DNA of 64,000 bases, from positions 32,238,806-32,302,805 of the forward strand of contig CM067081.1 in assembly GCA_034008185.1 (NCBI GenBank), given 5' to 3'. Shown here in pieces: positions 54,901 to 63,000 of the stretch. The first letter of the stretch is position 1. Each line of letters starts with the position of its first letter. The notes below the pieces were generated by a model. The model made no database searches, was not told the origin of the DNA, and saw only the letters and a program-made list of their open reading frames with translations. The translations under genes and the position numbers were made by a program. The stretch is from Gorsachius magnificus. Its lineage: Eukaryota > Chordata > Aves > Pelecaniformes > Ardeidae.

Positions 54901-57900
54901 ACTGTTTGTAATACTAAACACATTAAAAATACTACTGTTAACAAAAACTTAGCAGCTTATAGAACTACAAGAGTATTTGGGGTGAGTGGGAAGAGGAATC
55001 AGGTGTTTCATTTTATTGATGATCTAAATTTGAGGCAACTTATTTTTTCCAGGGGAATGCAACCACGGCAACTACTATAGCGTTTATTTTATTAATTTCA
55101 TTATATCAGGTTTTTTTCCTGTGAGATAGGTCTTAATCAACTTCCCATTTACAGCCAAACCTTGAGATTCATGCTAAGGCAAAAAAAAAACAAACAAAAA
55201 AAAAAACAAAACAAAAAACCAACAAGTCTAACCCCTCTATTATCTCCATACACAAATCGACAGAATGCAATGCTCCGTTCCAAATCTTTCCACACTTACT
55301 GCATCTAGACACCTCCATACCTGACTCAATGACCATTTTTCACCCTGTTCACAAGCTCTCACTTCAGGCTTTGCTTTCTCCATAATCAACTCCCTCCTCC
55401 TCTGAAATTCTAGTTCCTCTTCAGCATTTTCTCTCTGTAAGATAAGTAAGTCTTTAGACTGTATCACTAGAAACATAACTGTATCTTTTTTGCATAACAC
55501 TACCTCAGAAGTATTTGTTACAAATACTGTGATGAAAAGTGAACAAATAAGTAAGCAGATACTATACACTTGCAGTTCCACTGCTAACAGGAAGATAATG
55601 TGAACCTAAACCAAGCATGTCATAAAGAATACCAGTTCACCAGTCAGGATACAGATTAAATAATAAGCAGCATATACAACACTGTAAAACTCAAAATCCT
55701 ACTTTATATACTCTCTGTAACTCTAGTAACAGTACTCTGCAAAAACATTAATTTTGAGTTTACAAAGTATTTTTGGGTTATCTTTAATGAATATACTGTT
55801 TTCCTACACCAGAACAGGGAGATGGGGGGTGAGATGGTAAACAAGTATGCATAGCTGAGCTATGAACCGGCATACATGAAAGCCACATACGGGATAAAAA
55901 AACTAAGATGAAAAAGTAATTGATAAACCCAGAAAAAAATTTTATATACACATGTAAAAAATTAAAAACAATCCCATAAGAATGTTAAAGAATTAGTTTT
56001 GTCCTCCAACCTACTAATTTTTTCCCTTGGTAGATGGTAGATGAATAATTGGATGGTAGATGAATAATTGAATAATCGTGGTAGATGAATAATTGGCTCA
56101 TTTCCTGTCTTTCCCCCCCCCCAATATTTTGTAATAATACACTCATTAACGTACCTGACCAAGGGAAGACATCTCCATCTGCATTTGACTGCTATGTATG
56201 AAGATAAACAAAGGCAAATATGTAATTCATTGCATAGAAACCTGAATATGATAAATCTAACAAATACTTTTTTTTTCTGAAAAAGGTAGATAAACACACT
56301 TTACTGTAGTCTCCTGAAATTCTAAAGCTGTTGCTGGATCCATGGGATACAGATTCACACCACTGCTCTCTGAAATACCCATGCTTAATCTACAAGGTTT
56401 GAAATAGAAACATTGCACTGGGGTAACCATTCTGTTCAGTACTTAATTTCAAACAAAGGGATATATGAAATACTTTTATAGTCATGGTTCTAACCTGCTC
56501 GGTTTTATCTCTTAACAACTTTTTGAAATGCCTCCTGAGGCTTCACTATCACCAGTTCAGTCAAAGCAATGTTAATGCTTTCCTCTGCAAAATGTCACCT
56601 TGAGCAATGGCTTGTATCAAAACAAAAGGACCTGTTTACTACCAACACCCATGCCATTATCTAGAAGACTGTAGATTTCTATATCCAACTTCTAGCACCC
56701 TGGGTTCAATTAGAAGTTACAGCCCTGGTTAAATATTCAAATTTAATTTACAGTGGATGAAAATAAAGCAGTGCAATAATAAATTTACAACAGACAATGA
56801 TCTGAAAGAAAACAGTGAAGGGGAATACATGAATCTGAAAGAAACATCTGAAAATACTGAAAAAGGTTAAGTCTGAAATCTTTTTCCTTTCCAGAACTGA
56901 AATGCTGCTTATGTGCACATAGGGCATGCAGATTTGAAAGTCTGTGACAAACTGGACAAGCATTTTACAAGTTTAATAGTCATAGCTGTTAGCAAAAATA
57001 GCTCCAGTTGATACGCTCTACACTGAACTCTAGTCAGTGCACGTTAGGTGCCTCAGTGTCACCTACAATGTTGAGAAACCCATGGCCCAGAGGACTGAGA
57101 GTCTACAGCATCATTTGGCAAGTATTAGGCACCCAGGTGTATCTTACTGTATATGTTAACAAACAGGAGACATGCATTGAAAAGCTTATATAGTGCTCAG
57201 CAAATTAAAAATAAACACTCATATTTTAAGGTTAGAAAAAGAAAGTGCAGCCAAAAAACCCCCAAACCAACATTATGTAAAAAACAGTAGAAAAATATAG
57301 ACATGCGTGACAAGATTAGCAATTTTTAAAAGCCAGGTTTCAAATTTACCATAGTGTTACTAATGAAAGTACATCTGAATATGCATGGAGAAACAGATTA
57401 AGTTTCTGTATTTTATTGCCCTTTTTAATAAGTAAAACTAAATATGTAGGAAGTACTGGGGCAATATTTGACAAAAAACAAAATGACAAAATTTATAAGG
57501 CTAACAACGGAAATTTTTTTGACGTTGCTTTTTTCCAAACAACACGTTTTCCTTTTTTAATTGCAACACTTCTCCCACAAAGTAATAAGCCTCATATGAG
57601 GTGCAGAAGCAATGGTATACTACCTCACAGAAACCATAGGAACTAAAAAGCTTTCCTGATTTATTTGACTTTTTATTAAGCAAAAATCTTGTGATTCAAG
57701 TACTTAGTATATGATTCAAGAATTCAAGTGGTTTTTTATATGATTCAAAATAAAGACAGATAATTTTCTCTTTAGAAATACTAACAGGAGTGAATTTCTG
57801 TCCTAAAAAGTACGAAGGCTTGCTAGGTGAAAAAGCAGTAACAGAATAGACATTTAATCTAAAGAAGAGCGTAGTCACAAGAACAAATAGCTACAGTGAA

Positions 57901-60081
57901 CTGGCCAAGAGAGGAAGGAGAAACAAGGATACTTTAAGCTGGAAGTGACAAAGAGGTTTCCAGTCTTCAGAGGAATTAAGCTCTGGACCAGCTACCTCAT
58001 AAAAGTAATGAAGAAAAGTGAGTTACCTAGTTTTGAAATGAACTTAATTTCTGAAGGTGACTACACAAAGAAAAGCAATAGCAAGCATCTGAACAGAACT
58101 ACCTACATCACTCCTGTCAGTCTTTTTCAGTAGGACAAGCTTTCAATTTCTTTTAAATACTTACTCCTTTGTTTATTCACAGACCCAGAGTCATTCCACC
58201 TGACTTTAGCCACTTAAAACAGGCACCTAAAGTGTAAAATGTTGCCTTCTGTAGTCAGAAGAAATCTAAGTTACTTTCTCCAGATGCCTCTTCCTCTTTC
58301 TCCTTTCTGATTTCAGAGGGAGACTACAGAAACTTCACCACTAATTCAGGTCTTCTTTATGTGCTCTGTTGAGGTGGGATGAAGCTGGGTGAGAAGACCT
58401 TCTCCAATCCCCACAAGCATTAGTAAGTAGAGGAGAGTTTATAGTCCCTAGAAGAAATGTGACTATCCTAGGCAAAACTTCAAAAAAATCACAGTATTGA
58501 AACAAGATAAATGGTTAAGAGGCATCTCCACCTCTAAATTTAGGTTTCTTTTAAACCTGACATCTTTCTTAATTTACTGGGAATCTTGTCTAGGTACTCA
58601 GAGAGAGAATGAAAGTTTCCTTCTTAACTATCTAAGTGCCTCCTGAAAAAACATCAGTATGCTAACAATGCACCTCACAACTCCAGAGAACTTTCAATGA
58701 TCAGTTAAGAACTCCAAGGCCATTCACAAAAATGTTAAATGCATTACATTAAGACACCAACTATTGTAAGCATACCTGTTGGGATCTTGTAATAAATCTA
58801 CTGCTTCTCTGAGTTGTTCTATCATATCTATATCAATAGTTTGTTCTTCTGATAAATTAATTCTATAATAGAAAACAAAAACATTCAAAAAATAGGTACA
58901 ACAGCAATTATCAAGGATAGTCTGAATTTCAATTTGTGAGCTGTATCTTCCAACTGGCATGGAAGGGGAATAGATAGAGGGAGAATATATATGATAAATA
59001 TATATATAAAGTAAAAATATATATAATAAATATATGTATTACATATATGTTATATATATAAATATATAACAGAGGGGGAAAACAACAGCCTATGTGCACA
59101 GTAGTATGTGCTGAATTTATGGAGTTTCTTCTGAAAAAATTCTCCAGCACTTTGTCGTTAACAAAGCTCCCCCAACTCAACACATACATAAACAAATGTG
59201 ATAAACTAAAATTCTTAGCATTTCAATAAAACAAACCGACTTCTAAAATTCAAAATTTATTTAGCAATATCTGACTCATTAACTGCACTCATCTCATATA
59301 TTGTTTTAAGTACTAAATACAATGATTCTTTTAATGGACCTTTCTTTTGCTTTTCAATATTTGCAATTCTTTTTGTGGTTTGGAAACACAATCACCTGTT
59401 AGTTCTGCCAATAAGATTCTTTCAGAAAGTACTTGTTCTTCCCTTCGTTCAGTTTTTCTTTTTAAATCATATAGGACTCCACTGTTCTGCTTAGTGACAA
59501 CTTCATAGTACACTGTCATGCTAAATCCCCTTCTTATGCACTCTCCTCAGCAACTGATGTTCACTTGCTCTGCTCTTGAATTAACGTCTATGAATTAATG
59601 ATTGCTTCAGGGTTAAAATTATGACAAAAGAAGAAAAATTACTGTGGGATTTTTTTCCAATTAAATTACATTTTTTTAAAATGTATATTAAATTTAGATC
59701 TTAAGCTTTTGGTAAAATCATTTTTACCAATGCCATTAATGGACTGAATATCAAAATACCTAGATAAAAAGCTTGCATTCTACATAGGTAAAAATATTAC
59801 AGCATTACTGGTGCATAAAAATTAATTAGGTGTAATATAACATCCACTCTATTCGGCAATGTGTAAAACATTGAGCACACACAAAGTGCAAGGTTGTGCT
59901 TCTGCCATGCCTCCAAGTCTACAAAATTATTAACTGATAAGGAAATGCCAGTTCTGCTCAATCTAATTAAATGACACAGCTATTTATTTATAGATACATA
60001 AAAAAATACTTACATTTCATCTGTTTGCCATTGTGTGTCCTCTTCTATTCTCAATAGTTCATCACACTCTGCTGCTCTGCT
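15809..60081 (-). CDS. LRCH1: LRCH1 C-terminal half: disordered/coiled-coil region, calponin-homology domain, two alternative C-termini
   Basis: LRCH proteins have N-terminal leucine-rich repeats and a C-terminal CH domain; LRCH1 is known as a DOCK8-binding regulator of Cdc42 and cell migration. Coding exons in transcript order are 60081-60014, 58862-58776, 56389-56300, 56191-56155, 55434-55321, 53342-53295, 52079-52007, optional 46129-46022, 40355-40246, 35013-34876 and 33256-33179, then either 25422-25216 or 15922-15809. All phases agree, giving 349 codons to the proximal stop without the cassette. Diagnostic blocks are MIEQLREAVDLLQDPN, PFGLKPRS, RPQRNLESIDPQFTIRRK, ALMDGVVLCHLVNH and SMAKCRRNVENFLDACRKLG. 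Upstream exons, including the repeats, lie outside the window. The long introns make it a large, AT-rich gene. LRCH1 is preferred over LRCH2, LRCH3 and LRCH4 because of the VFLRPQRNLES block, the tail-anchor terminus and linkage to ESD. Confidence 0.93.
17857..17997. repeat. T/G-rich low-complexity tract
   Basis: Long runs of T broken only by G (ttggggtttttttttgtg, ggtgggggtttttttt). On the LRCH1 transcript strand this is an A/C tract. It produces spurious long Phe/Leu/Gly open frames. Confidence 0.9.
18402..18480. repeat. T/G-rich low-complexity tract ending in poly-T
   Basis: Similar to the tract 400 bp upstream, ending in an uninterrupted run of 22 T. Confidence 0.9.
24244..24281 (-). terminator. 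LRCH1: Candidate proximal LRCH1 poly(A) signals
   Basis: Two - strand AATAAA hexamers (24276-24281 and 24244-24249) lie about 940-970 bases after the proximal stop. They are the first canonical hexamers I noticed downstream of it. The next are much further on (for example 21882-21887). Which is used cannot be told from sequence alone. Confidence 0.4.
25216..25422 (-). CDS. LRCH1: LRCH1 proximal terminal exon: last CH helices plus C-terminal membrane anchor
   Basis: The acceptor is ccttcgggatag. The exon is 68 codons plus TAA at 25216-25218. It reads ADLCSPYDILQSDIRHIRKT, then VDTLLALGEK, a short Ser/Thr/Pro linker, and a hydrophobic segment GFCLFHILFIVLMYITY only eight residues from the end (HWNVLTA). 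That is the layout of a tail-anchored membrane protein, and human LRCH1 has the same ending (ITYHWNALSA). Use of this exon excludes the exon at 15.9 kb. Confidence 0.94.
   Translation of the reverse strand, partial: ADLCSPYDILQSDIRHIRKTVDTLLALGEKTPQSTSTFRSWDLIGFCLFHILFIVLMYITYHWNVLTA
25423..33178 (-). other. LRCH1: LRCH1 intron, 7.8 kb
   Basis: AT-rich with no exon, RNA gene or datable repeat that I recognise. The short open frames lack splice-site support. Confidence 0.5.
33179..33256 (-). CDS. LRCH1: LRCH1 exon, CH-domain core helix
   Basis: The acceptor is gtttttacag and the donor is GAG|gtaatt. The exon is 26 codons in phase 0, reading PKLSMAKCRRNVENFLDACR and then KLGIPE. Its phase-0 end can be joined to either terminal exon. 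Confidence 0.96.
34876..35013 (-). CDS. LRCH1: LRCH1 exon, first CH-domain helices
   Basis: The acceptor is tcatttgcag and the donor is GTA|gtaagt. The exon is 46 codons in phase 0. It contains ETRLKICLPEDLG, ALMDGVVLCHLVNHVRPRS and SIHVPSPAV, the calponin-homology signature of LRCH proteins. A second GT three bases upstream (GCA|gtagta) could remove the last valine. Confidence 0.96.
35483..35616 (+). repeat. Left copy of the long direct repeat flanking the R2-like element (putative target-site duplication)
   Basis: Begins aaattacttaggaagcatta and ends near actttgaaaatttt, 134 bp. It aligns over its full length to 36656-36808 with about seven substitutions by eye, nearly all transitions, a few bases of indel around an A-run, and one 22-bp gap. 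The copies abut both ends of the element. Confidence 0.85.
35616..36655 (+). mobile_element. R2-clade non-LTR retrotransposon, 5'-truncated, about 1.04 kb, outside rDNA
   Basis: The insert lies between two long direct repeats, on the strand opposite to LRCH1. It encodes the C-terminal end of an R2-type ORF: a segment reading ISNNWIEFYRG, then LQLRVHPTREFLARG, a CCHC finger, a restriction-like endonuclease domain and the R2 C-terminal block. In-frame TGA codons at 35710-35712 and 35773-35775 show that it is dead. After the stop at about 36232 comes a 3'UTR of about 420 bp ending ttcaataaatagcct. No 28S rRNA sequence flanks it. The clade call rests on motif order and spacing. Confidence 0.82.
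35776..36234 (+). pseudogene. R2-type ORF fragment: CCHC finger and restriction-like endonuclease domain
   Basis: An open frame of about 150 codons follows the second in-frame TGA. Counting from the TTG at 35794 as residue 1, Cys2, Cys5, His14 and Cys19 form a C-X2-C-X8-H-X4-C finger (CRHCG, TLSHITGYC). KPDLAFVKGDQALVVDV then gives the PD-X12-D endonuclease signature, with Asp65 and Asp78. It ends with GFPLTAHSKWHQGNYELLKE, like the closing block of R2 proteins. In intact elements this domain nicks the target DNA. It is a fragment of a broken element with no start or reverse-transcriptase region, not a host gene. Confidence 0.85.
36656..36808 (+). repeat. Right copy of the long direct repeat flanking the R2-like element
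   Basis: Starts aaattacttaggaagcatta immediately after the element's aataaatagcct end and finishes gaaatatttg, 153 bp. It is longer than the left copy because of a 22-bp stretch (acgtctcattgaaaataatt and two more bases) that the left copy lacks. Confidence 0.85.
37075..37565 (-). repeat. Old, diverged CR1 LINE fragment
   Basis: ggttggaacggatttctgaa, then ggtcacctggtctaac, then text matching the CR1 3' coding region in reverse complement (ccttgttcagtgcttcacca; tttctccaagcaaaagaaat; gtatggtctcacaactgcc). The tail repeat and many codons are lost. Much older than the 9.1-kb copy. Confidence 0.75.
40204..40237. repeat. Exact 17-bp tandem duplication
   Basis: acaaattaattctacca occurs twice in perfect tandem, beginning eight bases into the LRCH1 intron that follows exon 40246-40355. 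It is a recent slippage or duplication event next to a splice donor but does not alter it. Confidence 0.95.
40246..40355 (-). CDS. LRCH1: LRCH1 exon (RPQRNLESIDPQFTIRRK)
   Basis: The acceptor is aaaactatag and the donor is GAG|gtatgt. It reads VFLRPQRNLESIDPQFTI, then RRKMEQMREERELVEQLRE, near-identical to mammalian LRCH1. It enters in phase 1 and leaves in phase 0. It leads into the CH domain. Confidence 0.96.
40356..46021 (-). other. LRCH1: LRCH1 intron downstream of the cassette exon
   Basis: No exon, RNA gene or clear repeat recognised in 5.7 kb of AT-rich sequence. Confidence 0.5.
46022..46129 (-). CDS. LRCH1: LRCH1 cassette exon, 108 or 105 bp (NAGNAG acceptor)
   Basis: A strong pyrimidine tract ends in ttcagCAG, and the donor is AATG|gtaggt. 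Read in phase 1 between exons 52007-52079 and 40246-40355 it is open throughout: DPSLSLPPISFNTLTQAQT, then WDNFSYSIPSEGDSDN. Entry and exit are both phase 1, so it can be included or skipped. Use of the second AG gives a 105-bp exon of 35 codons, equal to the length difference between the annotated 763- and 728-residue human LRCH1 isoforms. Coding status is inferred from phase, splice sites and composition. Confidence 0.7.
46130..52006 (-). other. LRCH1: LRCH1 intron upstream of the cassette exon
   Basis: No further exon supported. A pyrimidine-rich block lies at about 47.1-47.6 kb, unassigned. Confidence 0.5.
52007..52079 (-). CDS. LRCH1: LRCH1 exon (PFGLKPRS)
   Basis: The acceptor is gaattacacag and the donor is TCAG|gtaatg. 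It reads NKDKSPTMSPTTNTTIPFGL and then KPRS. The block PTTNxTxPFGLKPRS is shared with human LRCH1. It ends in phase 1. Confidence 0.93.
53295..53342 (-). CDS. LRCH1: LRCH1 48-bp exon
   Basis: The acceptor, ccccaaacactcag, is preceded by a run of pyrimidines (poly-A on the + strand at 53362-53379). The donor is GAG|gtaaga. It reads NDLIVWNTSGQTSHNE in phase 0 at both ends, so it is a possible cassette exon. Confidence 0.82.
53343..55320 (-). other. LRCH1: LRCH1 intron
   Basis: Nothing recognised except A-rich simple sequence at 53362-53379 and 55183-55218. The intron 52080-53294 and the short intron 55435-56154 are likewise without features apart from the small tandem repeat at 56028-56096. 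Confidence 0.5.
55321..55434 (-). CDS. LRCH1: LRCH1 exon, charged coiled-coil segment
   Basis: The acceptor is agagaaa-flanked ttacag and the donor is CAG|gtatgg. The exon is 38 codons in phase 0. It reads RENAEEELEFQRRRELIMEK, then AKPEVRACEQ, then KWSLSQ. The glutamate/arginine-rich helix is of the kind seen in the linker of LRCH family members. It is symmetrical (114 bp), so it could be skipped without frameshift. Confidence 0.87.
56028..56096. repeat. Short tandem repeat, unit about ggtagatgaataattg
   Basis: Three imperfect copies of a unit of about 16 bp lie about 60-125 bp downstream (transcript sense) of the 37-bp LRCH1 microexon. Confidence 0.85.
56155..56191 (-). CDS. LRCH1: LRCH1 37-bp microexon
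   Basis: The acceptor is tcatacatag and the donor is CAG|gtacgt. It reads SQMQMEMSSLGQ after a split Asn codon and ends in phase 0, so it links exon 56300-56389 (phase 2) to exon 55321-55434 (phase 0). Confidence 0.78.
56300..56389 (-). CDS. LRCH1: LRCH1 exon (VNLYPMDPATALEFQ)
   Basis: The acceptor is aaaccttgtag. It reads LSMGISESSG, then VNLYPMDPATALEFQETTV. Two overlapping donors exist: gtaaag after base 56305 and gtgtgt after base 56300. Only the second keeps the frame into the next exon (VN|SQMQME, where human has LNGQIQLE), so I chose it although its sequence is the weaker donor. Confidence 0.8.
56390..58775 (-). other. LRCH1: LRCH1 intron
   Basis: No feature recognised. Parts near 57.0-57.2 kb and 58.2-58.6 kb contain 'gtgcct/aggcac' motifs that may be decayed interspersed repeats, family unknown. 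Confidence 0.4.
58776..58862 (-). CDS. LRCH1: LRCH1 exon (MIEQLREAVDLLQDPN block)
   Basis: The acceptor is ttctattatag and the donor is CAG|gtatgc. It reads IINLSEEQTIDIDMIEQLRE and then AVDLLQDPN, closely matching LRCH1. It enters and leaves in phase 2. Confidence 0.94.
58863..60013 (-). other. LRCH1: LRCH1 intron with AT microsatellite
   Basis: Contains an imperfect (AT)n tract at about 58985-59070; otherwise featureless. Confidence 0.6.
58985..59070. repeat. AT-rich microsatellite
   Basis: Imperfect runs of atatat with interspersed aaata units, about 85 bp. Confidence 0.9.
60014..60081 (-). CDS. LRCH1: LRCH1 exon (CDELLRIEED block)
   Basis: The acceptor is ttgcttacag and the donor is AT|gtaagt. 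In phase 0 it reads SRAAECDELLRIEED and then TQWQTDEI. LRCH1 of mammals has a close counterpart (RAEDCEELLRIEED). It ends in phase 2. This is the most upstream exon I can place with confidence. Confidence 0.9.
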
Positions 60082-63000
60082 CTGTAAGCAAAGTGATATT
60101 GAGAACTGAACTTTACTATTAAGTAGGCAGATAAATTGTGCTTTCAGACTCAGCACTGACCTAATTTATGTAACAGTTTAGGGTGGCTAGTTGAAGCAAT
60201 CCAACAGTTCTGCTCCACTCCTCACTCTACCCCCTTTTAAGATACTGATTACAAGATCTATTCACTGCTCAGATTTTATTGAGGTCAACAGCCCTTGCCC
60301 TCCTTTAGCTGTAAAAGGAAACTTAAGCAGCATGAGAATTCTTTATTCTAAATGTCCCAGATTTCTGTTGTCCTTTGGTGTATGCAAACAACGCTTCAAT
60401 TAAGCATGACCCTAACTCTCCTCTTACTTGCTCTCCTCCCACAGCCAGATTTGTTTACAGAGCAGGGAAATTCCAAATATGCAAACAGTGCACAAACTTC
60501 TTGACAATTTTAACAGCCATGAATAATTTTAAAAAAAAAAAAAAAAAGTCAGAAAAAAACCTCTGTGTAACAATTCATATCAGTCAGCCAGTTATTTTGG
60601 GTTTGATGTAGGCGTAAATTAGAGCCCCCGCTGTCCTACCTACTTATTAGAAAATGTGACTCTCTCTTTTATGCTTCCATGTGGTGCTTTGCAATTTTCT
60701 TTTCTTTCATCTCAGGCAGGAACACTGAAGTAGTTAGCTGCCAGTAAAGACAGAAGCTCTCTGAATGGAATTGCATTTGTACTAGTAGAGAATGAACAGC
60801 AGAAAACAGAGAGGCTTATCCTCTTTTGTGTCATGTGTTTGGCACATCAGTCACATCACCCTGTACCAATAAATAAATGCTATCCAACTCTGCCAGATGT
60901 GTTACTGAAGAGTGTACCAGCTTCTCTAACATTCCCCAAAGATGGCCCATTCCCCAGTAAAAAGAACAAAGCCCTTCTTTTCTTTTTCTTATCCTTATGG
61001 GAATGAAATACGTGATTTTTCCCATAAGAAGGGTATATATCATAAGATGACGAAAATGCAGCACTGCTATTAGAAGTTGACACTCAGTCTCTGGGCAAGC
61101 TTACACAGATAAGATAAAGTCATATAAATTAGGACTAACATTTGAAAAATTACAAAATCCTCCAAGCCTAAGCTCCTCTTTTGCACTGCAAGTTATACTG
61201 ATTTTAGGTATGGTTTGGTTAACGAGAATTTCAATTTTAGAAGACTGTCCCAAAAGGTATTCTAGTACATGACTAAATATAAACCAAAGAACAAAACAGA
61301 CTCAGAAATGTGCACAAGAAGGAAAATGCCCCGAGTTCAAAATCCTCAGAATAAAATGGGTATACTACCTCTTCAAATCACCAACTGCTGATCTCAACTG
61401 CCATAATGTTAAGAAGATATCAAAATTAAAAGAAATTAAACTGCTTACTCCGGCAATATTCTTATACTGAAATTCAATACAGTAGCCTATATTTTACTGA
61501 ACCAGTGTCTGCAACACATTATTTCAAATATTATCATCTTATTACAATAGAGGACATTCCCAAGGGAAGAATCTTCAAATGGTACACTACTGAAAATCAA
61601 GATAGAATCACAGAATCATTTAGGTTGGAAAAGACCTTTATCATCATCAAGTCCAACTGTTAACCTAACCCTACCATCCCACCACTAAACCATGGCCCTA
61701 AGCACCTCATCCTCCCATCTTTTAAATACCGCCAGGGATGGGGACTCGACCACTTCCCTGGGCAGCCCGTTCCAATGCTTGACAACCCTTTCTGTGAAGA
61801 AAATTTTCCTAATGTCTAAAAGATGATGAAGTGAGAACAACAAGGAAAGGAAATACAAAGTATATACATAATATAATGTACGGTCAGTTTCAGATGCGTG
61901 TACCCCTTTGTTGGAGGAGGATGAAAGTATCCTAACCTCTTTTACCTAGTTCATTCACCTCAAATGTGTGCACTTGCTGAAAATTTGTATGCAGAAAACC
62001 TACGATCATTTGTTAACATTTTAACTATCTAAAAATAAGAAGCTTTTAGTATAAAAGTCACAAAAGAACAAGCCAATATAGCCTGAAGTGTCCTAAACAT
62101 CCAGCAACTATAAATAAGTCTTCCTAATAAACAATCAATTTTTTGACAATTCACTATTGCCTTTTTAAACACTACTGAATTCATATTTGTATTTTTAAGT
62201 AACAAACAATAATAAACATGTATTTACTATGTAAATAAAGCTTTCTGATAACTACATGTCTTCAGTAACTATGAAAGGAAAAAGGGTTTTTTTCCCCTGT
62301 TTTTAGTTGCTAGTCCTGTGTGACTGCCACCTCAGAGACTCTGCAACTAGCTGAAGAAGATCTGCAAGAGTTTTATTACTAGAAAAAACAAAAAGGTTGC
62401 TCAAATAAAAGAGATCTTTTCCAGAAGTCTGCTTCCAAGAAGCTGAAAGGTCACATCTTTTCTTTTTCCACTAATACTTCCCAGCACATTTTTTCCTATA
62501 AGTGATGAAAGTGATGCAATGCCTCTTTGCACCCCTTAAGAATCTCCACAGAAGGAGAAAATTAGTCTAAAAAGATCCATACTAGAAAATCCTGCTGGCC
62601 TGTAAATCAAGAGGAGACATCGCATCCACAAGAATGCTACAAAATACTACTATTTCTCAAATATCTTTCCATTACAAAGGATCTAGCAAAAGTATCCAGT
62701 AAATATATTTTCATAGAAAAAAAACCAACCCTCTTGATCAAAATTTCTCTAGAATCTTTCAAAAAACTCCTCAGTCTACCTAACTACACTTAATTTTTAA
62801 ATTCATCAGGCAGTTCTTGCTATATAATAAAGCAAATTAATTTCATGAGTTGCCACCCAACAGTACATTTCTAGTAGTACATTTCTATGGATTCTATTGC
62901 AGCTTTCTCAGATGCGTATGTCTAGACATATTCCACTAAACCTAATGCCACAAATAGAAAAAATAAAAAAAAAGAGTAAATGACAATACGAATGGGGAAA

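Noticed and set aside
56300..56305. Use of gtaaag as the donor of LRCH1 exon 56300-56389
   Set aside because: It would put the 37-bp microexon and everything after it out of frame; the donor five bases later restores phase and homology.
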